From contig NW_026570308.1 of NCBI RefSeq assembly GCF_019649055.1, positions 372,001 to 436,000 on the forward strand: a stretch of 64,000 nucleotides of DNA, read 5' to 3'. Position 1 is the stretch's first letter, and each line of letters opens with the position of its first letter. The DNA is from Paramacrobiotus metropolitanus. Taxonomy: Eukaryota > Tardigrada > Eutardigrada > Parachela > Macrobiotidae. The notes under the pieces are model-generated. The model made no database searches. It worked only from the letters and a program-made list of their open reading frames with translations, and was not told where the DNA came from. Shown one piece after another: positions 1-10,705 of the stretch. Position numbers and translations under genes: made by a program.

Positions 1-423
1 AACAGTGCAAAAGTTGTCATACGGTATACAAAGTTCACTACCTACTTGTTAATTATTGTTTATTAATTATTAATTTTTAGTTCATGTTGGGTATGGCTGA
101 AGGAAAGACGGCTCAGGGGTTGGCATCAGTTGCCTGTTAGTATTGTCTGATGACTGATACTAAAAAAATATTTTAGCAATATATTGGAAAAATAGCCAGA
201 ACTTGATGTGACCTCTAAATCTCTTGCGTCTTATAACGATAAGTGATAGTGATAGTAGTATTATGTAGCTCGTGCATTTTAGTTGACAGCCGCTCGTTGA
301 CCACGCGACCAAAGGTCATAAGTAAGCCCTCAAATTGTATGTCTTATGAACAGATAATCAAACGAATAAGTAAACGAATAGTTTCGTGCGACCGCATATC
401 ATTACTTTTCAAAGGTTAGGAAC

Positions 424-2959
424 TCATCCCCACTTTTTGACCGCAAAGACCACGAAGCCGGCAATTGGCGCCACCCCGGCGATACACCCAATTACAATTC
501 CCACAATGGCTCCCGTCGACAGCCCACCCGAATCACTCGTTTCGACCACCTCGATGGGACTTTTAAATTCGCAAGGTACTCCGGGTTCCCCATTGACATC
601 GGTGGCGTACAGTATCACCGTTTCACAGCACGAAGCACCGGCGACCTGCTTGCGCATTACCAGTTTCCCGTTGACCCGCACCCAACGACTGGTGACAACC
701 GCTCCGCTGGTGTTTTGACCAGTCCCCGCGGAAGCTCACCGGATGGACGGCATATTGGAAATCGTCCATGTCATCGTTCATCTCCACTTGGGCGTTGTAT
801 GTGGCGTTGAAACAGGTTGTGATGTTGCTGCAGCGGCTGTGCGTTGACTGGCGAACGGTACATCGCGGCGGGCGTGCAATGCCATCGAGAACGTTAATTT
901 CCCTGATGATGAAGTTATCGGCACTCTGTTGCGGGTTGTCGCTGAGCAGCGCAAGGAGTAAATACTGCACACTTACCCCCGTACCAAGGCGTTCATTGGA
1001 AGTGATTTTGAATTCGTGAGTGTTAATACCGGTTTGGTTCATGGCTGATAACAGCTCGTCAAAAGTTTTCCTGACTTCCAGCTTTGGAGATAAATTACCG
1101 GTGGTGTAGGTCAGTTTGGCGCCTGTGCCGGATGTACTGTAGACGATATCGACTGCTCGATTCGTGATCAAGTCCATGGCGTGTTGGTGTGATCAGCGTT
1201 TGGCTGTAGCGTCTGTAAGGCCGACCTTCAGAATCCCCGCTTACCGCAATGCGAAACGGTTGCGCAGGAACTACTATGTCCGCCACAAAAAATTGTTTGC
1301 TGATTGGTTGGGCCATGATGTTTACCAGAACGTCACTAGTTGAGGTGATTATCTGCACTTGAGGATAAACGGCTTCGCAGCCGATGCATGCCAATCGACT
1401 GATAAGAATGCTGACGGTTTGGTTGACAACCGGGTTTCCTTCGATTCGCACGTAGCCGCGGTGCGACCAGGGTCGGGATGTGGTCCCCGTGGAGTCCTCC
1501 AACCGGTACAGGCCAACAGTGTGGAAAGCGTCCGACTGGATGAGTGCTTGCAATGACCATCCCGGAGTTGTAGATCGTGCTTTGAATTTCCAAGTTCCAT
1601 TGAAGTTAGTGAGGTAATCCGGTGCTTCGACCCACTGTCCGCGGCGGTAAGACTGAAAGCTGCCGTTAGATGAAAGATCCACAGAAATATCCTGGTTTCC
1701 AATTAGTATACCGACCGGTACGTCCCGTCGCGAACGCACGGTAATTTCGATTTCTTGTTCAGTTTCTTTTGAACCGTCTATGCAAGCAGCCACGACTAGA
1801 TTATCTTTGTAAGCATGATGCAAAAAGCCCATATTGTGATAGAGATCATTCTCGTTGTTACTGACAAAGACCGCGCTTCCTCCAGTCTTCTGTGCGAAAT
1901 CCGAGTAGACGGACTGATAATCGCTGCCTGGATTACCGATAATACTCAGCCGGTTCTGGCGGGCCTGTAATAACGGCAGATGTAATCGTGGATCAGAGCT
2001 GAAGGGGCGGTCGGTGAAGAGAATTACTGCAGTACCAACTGCTCCATCGGCCTCTCGGAGTGCTCATCTAGCGAGGCTAAAAGATCGCCGTCATAGGCGG
2101 CCAGACACGATGTTATGTTCTGCCTGCATCCCGTAACAAGACCATTTACATACTGTAGAATTGTCTCTGGATAGTTTGATAAACTCAGACCAAGACGATC
2201 GTGCGATCCAATTCTGATGGTGAAGTCCGCGGGGATATGTTTAGAAACCCACGAATTCGGAGGCCGGTCAAGCCGGCTGACATAGTCCACTGTCCAGCGG
2301 GCCAAAGCGTTCAGGCGATCCAGAAACCCATCCGGGTGGTTGGGTCCGTTGTCCAGTATGATCAGAATATCCCGACCGCGGTTGCTGTCGGTAAGTAGCA
2401 GTTTTCGGTGCCGCGTTGAATCGAGATCTCGAAACATACGGTTCCATCAATCGACGGAAGCCTGTACCGCGCCAGCGGTCAAGGTGCCGTTGCCAGTACG
2501 ATACGGATCCTGTGCCATATGCAGCGCCTGGCCAATCAGCTGGCGAGTTTCATACTGATACCCTTGATCTGTTCGGACCACGGCCATTTCCATGAACTCG
2601 GCAGATAGACGATCGGCGATGTCCAGGGAGCCGTCACCGGCGTAACGGTGCCAAAAACGGTTATCCTACCGGCTGCTTTGCCGACTGGCAATAAACTCGC
2701 TAGCGTCGCAGATCTCCTGGACAGCCAGCAAGTGGGATAGCGGAACACCGGCGTCATATTGGTAGTTACGGAAAATGGCGTCGGAATACTCCCGATCTTC
2801 CGGCTGGAAGGGGCCGTGATAGACCGGTCTATGGGACCAGTCCTCCTGGAGTGCGGCATCGGTGATGCGCATGAGCGCAGCGTACGTCACATCACGATGG
2901 GACGCGTACTGCGTGTAGGCCAGAGAGAACAGACTGGAAAAGACGAGCGCCCAGTACAC
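424..2959 (-). pseudogene. VWA7-like von Willebrand A domain protein, reading frame broken
   Basis: The coding trace runs from an ATG at 2959 to a stop at 424. It opens with a hydrophobic signal peptide (MYWALVFSSLFSLAYTQ), followed by a HRDVT element resembling the S-H-x-D-I-T start of VWA7-type proteins, and a helical stretch with an ALHMAQDPY motif like their ALHxxQDFYSH. A VWA domain follows: its first strand DILIILDN lies near 2370, and a later strand AVILFTDRP near 2020. An Ig-like or beta-rich region comes next, then a C-terminal membrane segment (AIVGIVIGCIAGVAPIAG) with a short basic tail, so a type I surface protein is expected. The frame is interrupted by TAG at 2668-2666 and TGA at 2449-2447, and changes near 2062, 1178 and 721. 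The 2062 change fits one missing base; the other two need one extra or two missing bases. A pseudogene is favoured because of the two stops, but assembly error could explain part. A possible AATAAA lies at 64-59. The VWA assignment is firm, VWA7 moderate. Confidence 0.62.
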
Positions 2960-3921
2960 ACCTAAAGGGTTATGAAGTCGGCTGATAGATTAACGACGAT
3001 CGGTTTTCTTATAGCAAATATTTATTTTGTTGTAACTATGATCATTCATACCGTCTAAACGCATGTTCCAGTTTTTCAGCTAGCAGTGCACGAAATGGTC
3101 AAGTTTATCAGGGAATCCACAAACTGTAATCTATCTTTACTACTTGTATGTATGTTGCAGGATGGCACTGTTCAAGAGTCTTATTCGACATACGACCAGC
3201 TGGTCGGTGTATTGTGATTTGGGATAGCAGTTTGACAATTCACCGGCGATAAGTGGCAATCAAGTTGCATGGATGCTGATAACGCCAAACTTCAAGCTAC
3301 TGCATCTGTATCTAGTGAGTATGTGCAACCAATTGTACCAAACAAAAGTAGTCTGGTTTTAGACAATATTATCGACGATTTCTTATCTACAATGGTTTTG
3401 CTATACAATCATGGTTCTCCAAACAGTTTTTGTTTTGTAAAGATCCCAATCCTTGTTATGCTTGGTACGAAACATCAATGTAGTCACAAATTGTACGTAA
3501 ATTTTTAAATCTCATGCTCTGCCCTGCTCTGTTTGTTTCAAAGTATCGCTCTGCCTTATTGAATTTAACTTCGAAATAAGGAGCTTGGCAAGATGGTGTT
3601 ATTGGCTGCAAGTCACAATCCCGAATTCGTACTACCTACAATGTACTGTTTTGTGAGGTGCTGCTGTTAATTGATCGTCACGAGCACAAAATTTGGCTGA
3701 CGCCACGAAGAACGTCATGTAACACCTTTCCAATTCCGCAATCCCAATACCATTTCTCAGTGGTATTGGCGCTAGCGCTCGTGCAATAACATGGTTCGCA
3801 GCCACCGCTAGTACGTACAGTAATTGAACACGTTTTACACAGTAAATTCAGATGCATACCGTAGTTACAATCGATTCAGTGGGCGATTCACGAACAACAG
3901 CACGCAATGGCTGTAAACTAT
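2960..3921. other. Intergenic region, 5' side of the VWA7-like gene
   Basis: No supported gene. The small plus-strand frame at 3269-3508 has no recognisable domain. A stretch near 3715-3830 resembles one near 21655-21760 and 22085-22130 (cttttccaattc..., cgctagcgctcgtgcaat..., ggttcgcagccaccgctag), so part of it is a dispersed repeat. Confidence 0.4.
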
Positions 3922-4240
3922 TGTCACAGAGACAAATGATAAAACGGAAAATGAAGGCAAATCTGACTGCTAAATCGTGATCACTGACAAATACCACCCT
4001 AATCTAAATGAATCGGCACGGAAACCACTGAAAAACACTCGAAAAGTCCCAGATCCCGACTTTCTAAACAAAGGAAACCTTTATTCAAAAAGCGAGAAAC
4101 AAGACTGAAAAATCGCATAGCCCGGCGAAGCCGCATAGCCCACAAATACAGCGCTAACGAACAGGAATGAACAGAAATGAACTACCGCTGGAAAGAACCA
4201 ATCATCGCTAAACAACGCTAAAGGCGCATCCCATGTTACA
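3922..4240 (-). repeat. 3' LTR of the gypsy element
   Basis: This 319-bp copy matches 12631-12949 at a constant offset of 8709 with no difference seen by eye. On the minus strand it starts TGTAAC and ends GTGACA. TTTATT at 4080-4085 gives AATAAA on the element's strand, a likely polyadenylation signal. Confidence 0.95.
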
Positions 4241-4250
4241 CGTCCCCCCG
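4241..4250 (-). other. Polypurine tract next to the 3' LTR
   Basis: On the minus strand a G-rich run (GGGGGGACG) lies directly before the 3' LTR start TGTAAC. This is the position and composition expected for the plus-strand priming site of an LTR element. Confidence 0.55.
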
Positions 4251-4361
4251 GAACGAAAAGGCTGGACCCCAGCCGCACAAAGAAAGGTAATAGAATAAGA
4301 AAACTATAATGATACGTAATCATGTTGCGAAAATTTCGAAAAATAACTAGACATCGCGCCC

Positions 4362-5627
4362 TTAAAATACAATCGTCAGTGAGAGACAATGACACCTATT
4401 TCGGATCCTCCGCGCCAAGGTCCTCTTTCTCTGCATCTTCCGGTGTTCCCGACATCTCCGCGTCGCCACTGTTATGAGCTTGTTCATCCTGCGCGTCGAC
4501 CAACATTTCTTCTGACACAGAATCGCCTCGCTGCTCTTCGGTTTTCGTCGGTGCTCCGCGGCTTGAAGCCGGATGTCGCTCAGCGGAAGGTTACGCAAGA
4601 CTAACGGAATGTAATTCTCGTAGTCAACATTCACATACACGGGGCCACTTTCTTCCGATGTAGTCGGATTGGGGACAGCGTAGAAGAATCCGAATCCGTC
4701 CCAAGGCTCATAATAAACAGGTGCCGGCTTCACCCCGATGTTACTTGGAATGGGGAAGTGTTGTTGTGCGGCAATCTCCAGTGCGGTGTGGCTGCCGGCA
4801 GGGACTGGCAGTTGCAAGATCATGCGTGCCAATAGCGGTGCAAACCGTGCGACGATCTTGATACGGCGGGCCAGGGCGAGATACTTCTCGGCATTGCCGG
4901 AGGCAAACGCATGATGAATGCGAACCCACTCGCGGAGGGTGGAGTCGGCCGGAAGCGAGCGGCTGCCACTGTAGTGAAATGGATACCCGTTGTACTGATG
5001 TTCCAACAGGGTAGGTGGGCCAATGTACCACCGCACCACGCGTGGATCTCCGGGTACGACGGAAATCGGTACATGTCCTCGTATTCTTCATCGGTGAGCG
5101 ACAAATCATTAAGAAAATCCCAGTAATCATCCATTCGCATGTCGCGCAGAAGCCACGGCATGGGTGGACCGCGTCCATCTGGTGGCTGTGCTGACGAGTT
5201 GGCGGCGGCCGTTGTATTTGCGCTTCCGGACTTAGATGACACTGTGGTGACGGCCGACAACACCGCACTCCCGGGCTCAGGCTGTTGCGCCGGTACGACA
5301 TTGGCCGCGTTGTACACTGCTGCCAACTGCTGAGACGGGGTAGGCAGAAGACTCATTGCTACCGGCCGCGGAAGTAAGCCTCCTTTCCAGGCTGGAGTTA
5401 CAGTCAGGACGGCACTACAAATGGCGGAGGCATGTAGACCGGCGGCGGCGGCGGAGGTTTTGCTTCTCACGCTGCTTCTGCATCATGATTGCCAGTCCGC
5501 GCATGTATATGTTGGGCATGCTGCCGAGTCCCACCTCCATCAACGCGTCCACTTGCGGCAGGGAAGCAACCCCGAGCGCGTTGTGCCGTGCTGTAGAATA
5601 AAACAGCATTATAAGCGTCCAGCGCAA
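4362..5627 (-). CDS. Third ORF of the gypsy element (env position, function unknown)
   Basis: Between integrase and the 3' LTR lies an extra coding region, read in two or three frames (5627-5415, 5470-4820 and 5039-4362). One frame near 5445 reads a short polyproline stretch. The main part contains an acidic run (DDYWDFLNDLSLTDEEYEDM), then WYIGPP and YEPWDGFGFF motifs, and ends in a basic tail. I see no signal peptide, furin-like site or membrane anchor, so it does not look like an envelope gene. The continuous amino-acid sense across the frame change near 5043 suggests one protein with a missing base. It may be an accessory or captured gene. No homologous family is recognised. Confidence 0.55.
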
Positions 5628-6016
5628 TTACTGCGAGAGCACGCATAGAGCGAGACGCTTATCTTTCCGGACAATATCTCAAAACATTAGGTGCCAAGCG
5701 CCAAAATGGCGAGCTATACCGCGTAAGCGCAGCACACGTACGAATGTTCACTAAACTTTAAAACTTTTTCGCATTTTCTGCGCACCGGAGTCTAGTAGTC
5801 CCAGGCTAAAAAGTAAGGCGCTGCTGCGTGATTCACTTGCGTCGAACGCTGGCTGCATTTCGCAATATGCGCAGTTCTCGTGTTACTCACGCGGCAACCC
5901 GATTGCTTCCTTACAGTTAGTCATTACATTACTTATTATCAACTGAACACGAAAAACAAATTATGCGTCGGTTGTTTATCGCAGACTGCGCACCAAACGT
6001 GAAAACGCAGCAACAA
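5628..6016. other. Non-coding stretch between integrase and the third ORF
   Basis: About 390 bases inside the retrotransposon without a supported frame on either strand. It could hold a splice acceptor or spacer for the downstream ORF; no clear signal was identified. Confidence 0.35.
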
Positions 6017-7273
6017 CTACTCTAAATTATACTTCCCACGTACCTCCTCGCGCAGAAACAGCGATTCGAAGCGCTCTTGCGGGCGGAGATTACGTGCTTC
6101 TTCGCGGATGGTAGGAAAAACTGCTGCACAATCATCTACAAATGCTTGCAGTGCTTTATCAGCGTACACGTAGTTCTCAGCCAAACGCTGAAACCCTGCT
6201 GGAATGTTGGAAGCGGCGGCGATAATCGCATAACGCGTGTTTTCGTCAGAGACGGACTCCAGCGCACGGAAATAAACCTGGTCAAATTGCGTGTGCGTGC
6301 AGCTATCCGTCACCAGTTGACCCGAAAACTGGAATCGAGCGTGGATCGCTGCCCTGCACGCAGCACACGGAAAAACTGTCTTATCAGTACTCCTCTGAAT
6401 GTACGGTTGAATGCGCTTAACATTCACTGTATCCGGCTTAGCACGCCGCCGGGTTTTAAACATTGGCTTTAGTAAATATACGTTATCACTACATTTGATT
6501 ACAACTTCATACGGAAATTTGTACTTTGGTGTTAACTTAGTATTGACTCCGACTTTACGTGAATAGTTTCGAACTTTCACTAACTGTCCCGGTTCAAATG
6601 ACACTGCTTTTCGGTGTTCGTCAATACGCGAGGCATCGCGGCTTTGCTGTAATTCTATTCTAGATTTCGCAAGATCGTACGATCGTGACATCCGGTCAGC
6701 TAGCTGCTGTACATAATCGGGATAGCCCCCGTACCGTGATGGTTCACATGTCTTAAAAATAGTATCAAACGGGAAGTTCGCTTCTCGACCGAAAAGCAAG
6801 TAAAACGGTGTGAATCGAGTGGTTGTTTGTTCCACCGCATTATGCGCAAAAACCACCGACGTCACGTACAAATCCCAGTCCTTTTGATTGTCACTAGTGA
6901 ACATCGAAATCGCTTGCGAGATAGGACCCATCTGCCGTTCGCATAGTGCGTTTCCTTGCGGATGATACGCCGTTGTGGCGACGTGCTTTAGCCCTATGAG
7001 CTCGGTGACTTTTTCGATCAGATCGTTTCGAAAATGTGTACCGCGGTCAGTCAGTAACTTGAAAGGGGTACCGTACTTGAAAATAACGTGCTCTACAAAA
7101 AATTCAGCTACGACTGCTGCGGTGTCATTCGGAATCGGTTGAGCAATGACAAAACGACTGAGATGGTCGATCGCCACAACAACATAACGGTTTTTACGGC
7201 ATGTTGCCGGAAATGGACCAAGGATGTCCATCGCTACCGTATGAAAAGGCGCAGGTATCGGCATATGCTGCAT
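6017..7273 (-). CDS. Integrase core and C-terminal region of gypsy pol
   Basis: This 418-residue frame carries the catalytic integrase core. The first Asp is in MDILGPFP, the second in LLTDRGTHF, and the Glu in GNALCERQ, which follows the usual YHPQGN block. The downstream FTPFYLLFGREANFPFD and the later KLTPKYKFPYEVV motifs are typical of gypsy integrases. The tail beyond about residue 280 has a CAAC cysteine pair and no assigned role. The integrase zinc-binding half lies upstream in another frame (7330-7872); the change is near 7340 in a short T run on the plus strand. The product inserts the element's cDNA into chromosomal DNA in the nucleus. Confidence 0.93.
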   Translation of the reverse strand: MQHMPIPAPFHTVAMDILGPFPATCRKNRYVVVAIDHLSRFVIAQPIPNDTAAVVAEFFVEHVIFKYGTPFKLLTDRGTHFRNDLIEKVTELIGLKHVATTAYHPQGNALCERQMGPISQAISMFTSDNQKDWDLYVTSVVFAHNAVEQTTTRFTPFYLLFGREANFPFDTIFKTCEPSRYGGYPDYVQQLADRMSRSYDLAKSRIELQQSRDASRIDEHRKAVSFEPGQLVKVRNYSRKVGVNTKLTPKYKFPYEVVIKCSDNVYLLKPMFKTRRRAKPDTVNVKRIQPYIQRSTDKTVFPCAACRAAIHARFQFSGQLVTDSCTHTQFDQVYFRALESVSDENTRYAIIAAASNIPAGFQRLAENYVYADKALQAFVDDCAAVFPTIREEARNLRPQERFESLFLREEVRGKYNLE

Positions 7274-7329
7274 TTCGCCTTGTGCCTTTAGTTTTGACAG
7301 TTTGCGGGCCTGACATTCGTCACAACTTT

Positions 7330-7872
7330 CTACGTATTCTTTACGTACTTATGCATACCCGGCCACCAGAATCGTGGAACTATAAGGTCCCACGTTTTCT
7401 GAAATCCCATATGCGCCGTAATGGGTAAGTCATGACATGCTTTCAGAATTTCTGCTCTAAGCTGACCAGGTACCACAAAACAGCAGTGCTTGCTGGTTAA
7501 GTACCGCTTATAGCGATAAAGTACGCCATGTTTAATACAGTAATCTGCCTTGTACCAGCGGTTATTCTCAGACTGACCGTTCGCCATGTCCTCAATAATC
7601 GTCCGAAGACGTACATCCTTTGCCTGTTCTGCCCGGAGATACTCGTAGTCTTGTAAGTCCACATCAGCATCGCCTATGCATGTGCTAGCAGCAACTGCAG
7701 TAAGATGTACACTTTGGCAGTTAACTAAGCCCATACTGTGAGATACGGGAGGAAGATCAATTTCTTCCTCAGGTGCTGCTGCATCGACCGGAAAACGACT
7801 TAAACAGTCGACGTTGCCGTGTAAACACGCTTTCCTGTATTCTACAGTCATGTCAAGCGCACTTAACCACAA
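7330..7872 (-). CDS. RNase H end and integrase zinc region of gypsy pol
   Basis: The segment begins with WLSALDMTVEYRKACLHGN, the connection after RNase H, followed by DCLSRFP. It ends with an integrase N-terminal region: CHDLPITAHMGFQKTW and PRFWWPGMHKYV. The paired CxxC of the zinc finger lies just past 7330 in the next frame. It is one piece of the pol polyprotein, separated from its neighbours by one-base frame changes near 7908 and 7340. Confidence 0.88.
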   Translation of the reverse strand: MWLSALDMTVEYRKACLHGNVDCLSRFPVDAAAPEEEIDLPPVSHSMGLVNCQSVHLTAVAASTCIGDADVDLQDYEYLRAEQAKDVRLRTIIEDMANGQSENNRWYKADYCIKHGVLYRYKRYLTSKHCCFVVPGQLRAEILKACHDLPITAHMGFQKTWDLIVPRFWWPGMHKYVKNT

Positions 7873-7904
7873 AGCCCATCGTACGCATCGCGGATTAGTT
7901 CCCG

Positions 7905-8777
7905 CGTTTTTAACAACGATACCAGAGCTTGATGGTCGGTTCTCACCGTGAAACTGGTGAACTCAATGTAATGCCTAAACTTAGTGACAGCGAAGACTAC
8001 CGCTAAACACTCCTTCTCTGTAATCGGGTAGTTACGTTCATGATTTGATAACGTACGACTAGCGCATGCTACAATGTGCCCGTCTTGCGACAATATGGCA
8101 CCTACCCCGTGCCCACAAGCATCACATTCGATGACAGTTGGTCGACTTGGGTCGAAGCGTGCTAGCACCGGTGCAGTGGTCAGAGCATTTTTCAACGTAG
8201 CAAAACTTTTATCATGTACTGCATTCCATCCCGTCTTGACATCGATATCTTTTCGCGTTAACGCGTACAATGGATCCGCAATATGCGAGAACCCTTTTAT
8301 AAACTTCCTGTAATAGCTAGCCAAACCTAGAAATGACTTAATATCGGTTGCGGACTTGGGAACCGGAAAACGCTCAATTGCGGCAATCTTTTCTGGGTCC
8401 GTACGTATGCCGTGACAATCGATAATGTGCCCTAAAAACTTAGTTTCGTTGTATGCAAACGAACATTTAGCGGGCTGAATGGTTAACCCGGCACTGCTGA
8501 TCGCTTGGAGAACGGTTTCTAACCGATCAGCGTGCTCCTCAAAGCTGTTAGCAAATATAATAATATCATCTATGTACACAAGACACATGGTCCATTTCAG
8601 TGCACCTAGTATAGTGTCCATTGTAAGCTGAATGTTGCTGGTGCATTGCACAACCCGAACGGCATACGAAGAAATTCGTACAAGCCGTCTTGGGTTGTGA
8701 ACGCAGTTTTCGGTTGATCTTCGGGAGCGACCGGTATTTGCCAGAAACCCGAATAGCAGTCGATGCTGCTGTACCAA
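7905..8777 (-). CDS. RT palm/thumb and RNase H of gypsy pol
   Basis: The active-site motif YIDDIIIF lies near 8560, followed by the gypsy-type blocks LGHIIDCHGIRTDP and FLGLASYYRKFI. RNase H follows with TVIECDACGHGVGAILSQ, an acidic residue in TEKECLAVVF, and RTDHQALVSLL. The first residues of this frame (above about 8640) are out of frame with the RT. The true upstream continuation is at 8606-8830. This frame continues as the RNase H to integrase linker at 7872 through a shift in an A run (plus-strand T run 7905-7911). Confidence 0.92.
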
Positions 8778-8830
8778 CTACTATTGCCGACAGCTTCCAG
8801 CAAATCCTCCGGTAGCGGCAATGGGTACAC
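8606..8830 (-). CDS. RT fingers/palm segment of gypsy pol
   Basis: A 74-residue segment carries the conserved RT blocks WYSSIDCYSGFWQIPV, KTAFTTQDGLYEF and RMPFGLCNAPATF. The catalytic Asp of the first RT motif is in SSIDCYSGFWQ. It bridges the upstream frame (ending near 8836 in an A run) and the downstream frame starting near 8632. Confidence 0.9.
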   Translation of the reverse strand: MYPLPLPEDLLEAVGNSSWYSSIDCYSGFWQIPVAPEDQPKTAFTTQDGLYEFLRMPFGLCNAPATFSLQWTLY

Positions 8831-8835
8831 GTTTT

Positions 8836-10506
8836 ACGTGTCAGCGAATTTAGCTGCTTAAAATCGATACAGAACCGTACGCCTCTACCTCCTGGCTTTT
8901 GAACAATTACAACCGGTGAACTCCAAGGCGAGCGCGACTTTTGTATTATACCTTTTTCTAACATTTTGTCGACCTCGTCTTGTATAAGTTTTCTGCCGTG
9001 CCACGATGTCCGCCGCGGAGCGGATTTAAACGGCTTAGAGTCGCCGGTGTCGATTGTATGCGCATTGAAGTCCGTCTGACCGTACGGTTTACGTTTCGTC
9101 GGAAACAGTCCGCGCTGTGAGCGGAGTATTCGCATTATGCGCTCTCGCTGTTCAGCGTTTAAAGAAGAATTAATATTTACGGTTTTCAATGCTTCTTCAA
9201 ATTCCAAATTTTCTTCATCTGTAAATGTGCCAACGTCACCCGTACAACACGTCAGATCGAGGTCTTCTTCGTACGACTCGATAGTCCCTACGAGCGTACC
9301 TTTACGTATTATACGAGGATTGTCATTAGGGTTTACCACAAATAAGTCCAGACGGTTTTCGAATACGTTGACAACGGAATTCGGTATGGCTACCGTTAAG
9401 TGATTGGACAGTACCTCATTCTGAAAAAATACGCACCGCTGCTGCTTAACCTTTACTCTAGGTTTTGCGTGGAAAAATACAGCGCTACGCGGCGGGATAG
9501 TCACCGAATGCGTCGCATAAGTACGGACGGGTTTAGAATGCACTACGGGCTCTACCTTATTGGTGCTCGAGCCTAGCGGAAGTTCACCCGCTATGTCGTT
9601 ATCCCAGCCCGACGCCTTGTCGACAGTTTCTGCGCTAAACACGACATGTTTTTGCTGAACGTCTACTTTAGGGAAAGACTGTTGCTGACGTTTAAAAGAA
9701 CTCATAGTAACAGTAGCTTTCAGACTGTTTATCAGTGAAAACGCCTCGATAGCATTGCGCGTAATTGCGGCTTCAGCCGAATTCAGACAACCATTCCAGT
9801 GAATGACGGCATACTTAATGTTCTCGTGGGGCGGGATAACCATAATCTTATATCCCTGTAAGTATGGGCAAGCATACACTTCAGTTAAAAACTGGGAAAT
9901 CGCAACGGACGAAAGACTGCACCTGTCGTCCCATTGAATGTCCACCCACTGAATCGTCTGTTCTACACAATCATTCGGCAGTATGTTAGCTTTTAACAGG
10001 TCTACACATTTAGGTTTCCGTATAAAAAAATCCATTCCCAATAAAAACTGCTGCTGAATGTCCGCGACAAATACGGCGTGCGCATACGTTGCGTTCAAAA
10101 AGTTAACATTTACTATAGTGTACAATGTTAGTGGTTGCACCTTACCCGTAATGCCGCGCATATACAGCGGACTGCCGCTTCGTATAAGATCCTTATATAC
10201 GATTCCTTGTTGATCACAAAACGCTTTGGAAATTAGCGAGAAATCTGAACCAGTATCTATTAGCGCGGGAACATCGTACCCGTTAACTGTAACGTTAAAC
10301 CGGAAATGCTGTGCTATGATAGGAATATCAGTCTCAAGCCGTTCAACAGCACTCACTGTCGCCGGAAGTTCCGTGCTAGCAGCAGCGTTAGCTGACCCAC
10401 GGTAATCCGAAAATTTTCGGTAACCTGTACCTCCCGGCACTGCATTATAACTAGCATCCTTCTCACTAAGAGGTAATTCTAGCGTACCGACAGCTACACC
10501 TCCCAC
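8836..10506 (-). CDS. Protease and N-terminal RT region of gypsy pol
   Basis: The frame holds a retropepsin-like aspartic protease: VPALIDTGSDFSLIS near 10260 with active-site DTGS, and LLGMDFF near 10040. A long linker follows, then the RT start with HTIDTGDSKPF, WSSPVVIVQKPGG and FCIDFKQLNSLTRK. The frame physically stays open to 8566, but homology moves to another frame at about 8836, in a run of A on the coding strand. The protease is expected to cut the gag-pol polyprotein. Confidence 0.92.
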
Positions 10507-10661
10507 TACTGTCGGCTCCCGTTTTTTGGCGGTCCCGCACTCGGTGGGCGGCTGCCCGCATTATCTGCGCTATCGCGTAATGACTCGCGGCGTTGTCGAC
10601 GCTGCACCTGGTACTCGCGCACAGACGGCGGAAGTTTGGCCGGGTCGACCTGATACCACTT

Positions 10662-10703
10662 ACAGCTGGGGCTTACATGGCCTTTTTCTCCACACGTCCA
10701 GCA
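10662..10703 (-). other. CCHC zinc knuckle of gypsy gag
   Basis: In one minus-strand frame the sequence reads CWTCGEKGHVSPSC, a C-x2-C-x4-H-x4-C nucleocapsid knuckle that binds the element's RNA. It lies in a frame different from both the gag part above (10706-11083) and pol below, so a frame change is needed on each side. The upstream one is at a plus-strand G run, 10716-10719. Confidence 0.85.
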
Positions 10704-10705
10704 AG

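Noticed and set aside
386-1019. Plus-strand frames opposite the VWA7-like gene
   Set aside because: They are antisense to a region with clear homology and show no domain themselves.
2447-2449. In-frame TGA of the VWA7-like gene read as selenocysteine
   Set aside because: VWA proteins are not selenoproteins as far as known, and a second stop (TAG) plus frame changes point to a broken frame.
4362-5627. Envelope gene making the element an errantivirus-like retrovirus
   Set aside because: No signal peptide, cleavage site or membrane anchor was visible.
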